Shown in pieces: positions 63,286 through 64,000 of a stretch of DNA of 64,000 nt. The notes beneath the pieces were generated by a model, which worked only from the letters and a program-made list of their open reading frames with translations, was not told where the DNA came from and searched no databases. The number at the start of each line of letters is the position of its first letter. Positions within the stretch are counted from its first letter, which is position 1. Source of the stretch: Microvirga ossetica (GTDB taxonomy: Bacteria > Pseudomonadota > Alphaproteobacteria > Rhizobiales > Beijerinckiaceae); the NCBI RefSeq assembly GCF_002741015.1, contig NZ_CP016616.1:1223501-1287500 (forward strand). Reading direction: 5' to 3'. The position numbers and the translations under genes were made by a program.

Positions 63286-63942
63286 ATGCTGCTGATCTTC
63301 GATTGCGACGGCGTCCTGGTCGATTCTGAGGTGTTGAGCTGCCGGATCGACGCGGAGTTTCTGACTGAGATTGGCATTCCCTACACCACTGATGAGATCG
63401 CACAGCAATTCCTTGGCGTCAGCCTGAAAACGATGATCGCGCGCATCGAGGCCGAGCGGAACTGCAAGCTTCCCGACGATTTCAGCGAAAGACTCAACAG
63501 CATTCTGTTCGCGCGTTTCGAGACCGACCTGAAGCCGATCGAGGGTGTGCGCGAGGCCATTCTCTCCCTCCCCTACCCGCGCTGCGTCGCCTCCTCCTCC
63601 GTGCCGGAGCGGATCGCTTTATCCTTGCGCATCACCGGGCTGTCGGACCTGTTCGACGATATCTTCAGCTCGACTCAAGTTCCGCGCGGCAAGCCGGCCC
63701 CGGACCTGTTCCTTCATGCGGCGAGCAGCATGAAGGCCCGTCCCGAGGATTGCGTGGTGATCGAGGATTCCGTTGCAGGCGTTCAGGCGGCTCTTGCTGC
63801 CGGCATGCGCGTCATCGGCTTTACCGGCGGCGGGCATTGCGGGCCGGATCACACGGAGAAGCTGCGGCAGGCCGGGGCGCCAGTTGTCATTGAGAGAATG
63901 GCGGACTTGAAGAGCACGGTGCAGGATATGATCCGCGCTTAA
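63286..63942 (+). CDS. HAD family phosphatase (beta-phosphoglucomutase-like subfamily)
   Basis: The 218-residue product has the four HAD motifs: FDCDGVLVDSE with the nucleophile Asp, VASSSVPERI with the conserved Ser, GKPAPD with the Lys, and VIEDSVAGVQAA with the metal-binding Asp pair. A helical cap follows the first motif, which places it in the CbbY/Gph/beta-PGM-like subfamily; the substrate is unknown. ATG at 63286 has GGAGA seven nt before it; the TTG at 63274 is rejected. The stop is next to a family A-like repeat. Confidence 0.9.
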   Translation: MLLIFDCDGVLVDSEVLSCRIDAEFLTEIGIPYTTDEIAQQFLGVSLKTMIARIEAERNCKLPDDFSERLNSILFARFETDLKPIEGVREAILSLPYPRCVASSSVPERIALSLRITGLSDLFDDIFSSTQVPRGKPAPDLFLHAASSMKARPEDCVVIEDSVAGVQAALAAGMRVIGFTGGGHCGPDHTEKLRQAGAPVVIERMADLKSTVQDMIRA

Positions 63943-63945
63943 ACC

Positions 63946-64000
63946 CTCTCCCCTCCGCGGGAGAGGGTGGCCCTCGCGTCAGCGAGGGTCGGGAGAGGGC
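63946..64000. repeat. Family A-like palindromic repeat, cut by the window end
   Basis: CCCTCTCCCCTCCGCGGGAGAGGG followed by a GCCCTCGCG/CAGCGAGGGT hairpin and the beginning of the other arm GGGAGAGGGC. The element runs past the end. Confidence 0.7.

Overview
The window is high-GC chromosomal DNA from an alphaproteobacterium, most likely of the order Hyphomicrobiales (Rhizobiales) and close to Microvirga/Methylobacteriaceae. The evidence is the gene order (xseB-dxs-tlyA, mutY-dciA-dsbA-smc, atpI-B-E-F'-F), a CcrM-type cell-cycle DNA methyltransferase, a SAM-II riboswitch, split b/b' ATP synthase subunits, and many palindromic intergenic repeats. The genus is inferred from protein style, not from a search. 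No rRNA, tRNA, CRISPR array, insertion sequence or prophage was seen. Layout: 1-16.4 kb holds housekeeping and metabolic genes: the end of a DUF2339 membrane protein, xseB, dxs, an exported Fe/Mn superoxide dismutase, tlyA, an Fe-S RNA methyltransferase, an SRAP abasic-site protein, corA, an SDR/acyl-CoA dehydrogenase pair, Sua5/TsaC, wrbA with a divergent LysR gene, an AcuI-like reductase and an MFS transporter. 16.6-19.8 kb is the most unusual block: two tandem RTX proteins related to serralysin-type M10 peptidases. One has an intact reading frame but has lost the whole zinc site. The other keeps the zinc site but is frameshifted in its RTX repeats. 19.9-33 kb holds a SleB-like hydrolase, an MmyB-type regulator, ppdK, an L,D-transpeptidase and the glyQ-DUF559-glyS group; glyS carries a 111-bp palindromic repeat inserted in frame. 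33-36.3 kb has a TrmN6-like methyltransferase, DUF2007, a polyprenyl diphosphate synthase and a metQ gene preceded by a SAM-II riboswitch and an unlisted 24-codon ORF. 36.5-50 kb has ispE, a TPR protein, ETF-ubiquinone oxidoreductase, several DNA repair genes (ogt-like, family 4 uracil-DNA glycosylase, and further on mutY), moaB, a degenerate 2H-phosphoesterase-like protein, a radical SAM protein, rnhB and ccrM. 50-53 kb is a ferric-iron-type ABC importer with no visible ATPase gene. 53-64 kb ends with a LysR regulator, mutY-dciA-dsbA-smc, the F0 part of ATP synthase and a HAD phosphatase. Functional threads: dxs, ispE and the polyprenyl synthase serve isoprenoid and quinone synthesis; ETF-QO delivers electrons from acyl-CoA dehydrogenases such as the one at 8932-10710 into the quinone pool; SMC, DciA and CcrM serve replication and cell cycle; SRAP, MutY, UDG and Ogt serve DNA repair. 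At least four families of palindromic repeats occupy nearly every gap longer than 150 bp and in places extend into genes or sit inside operons.
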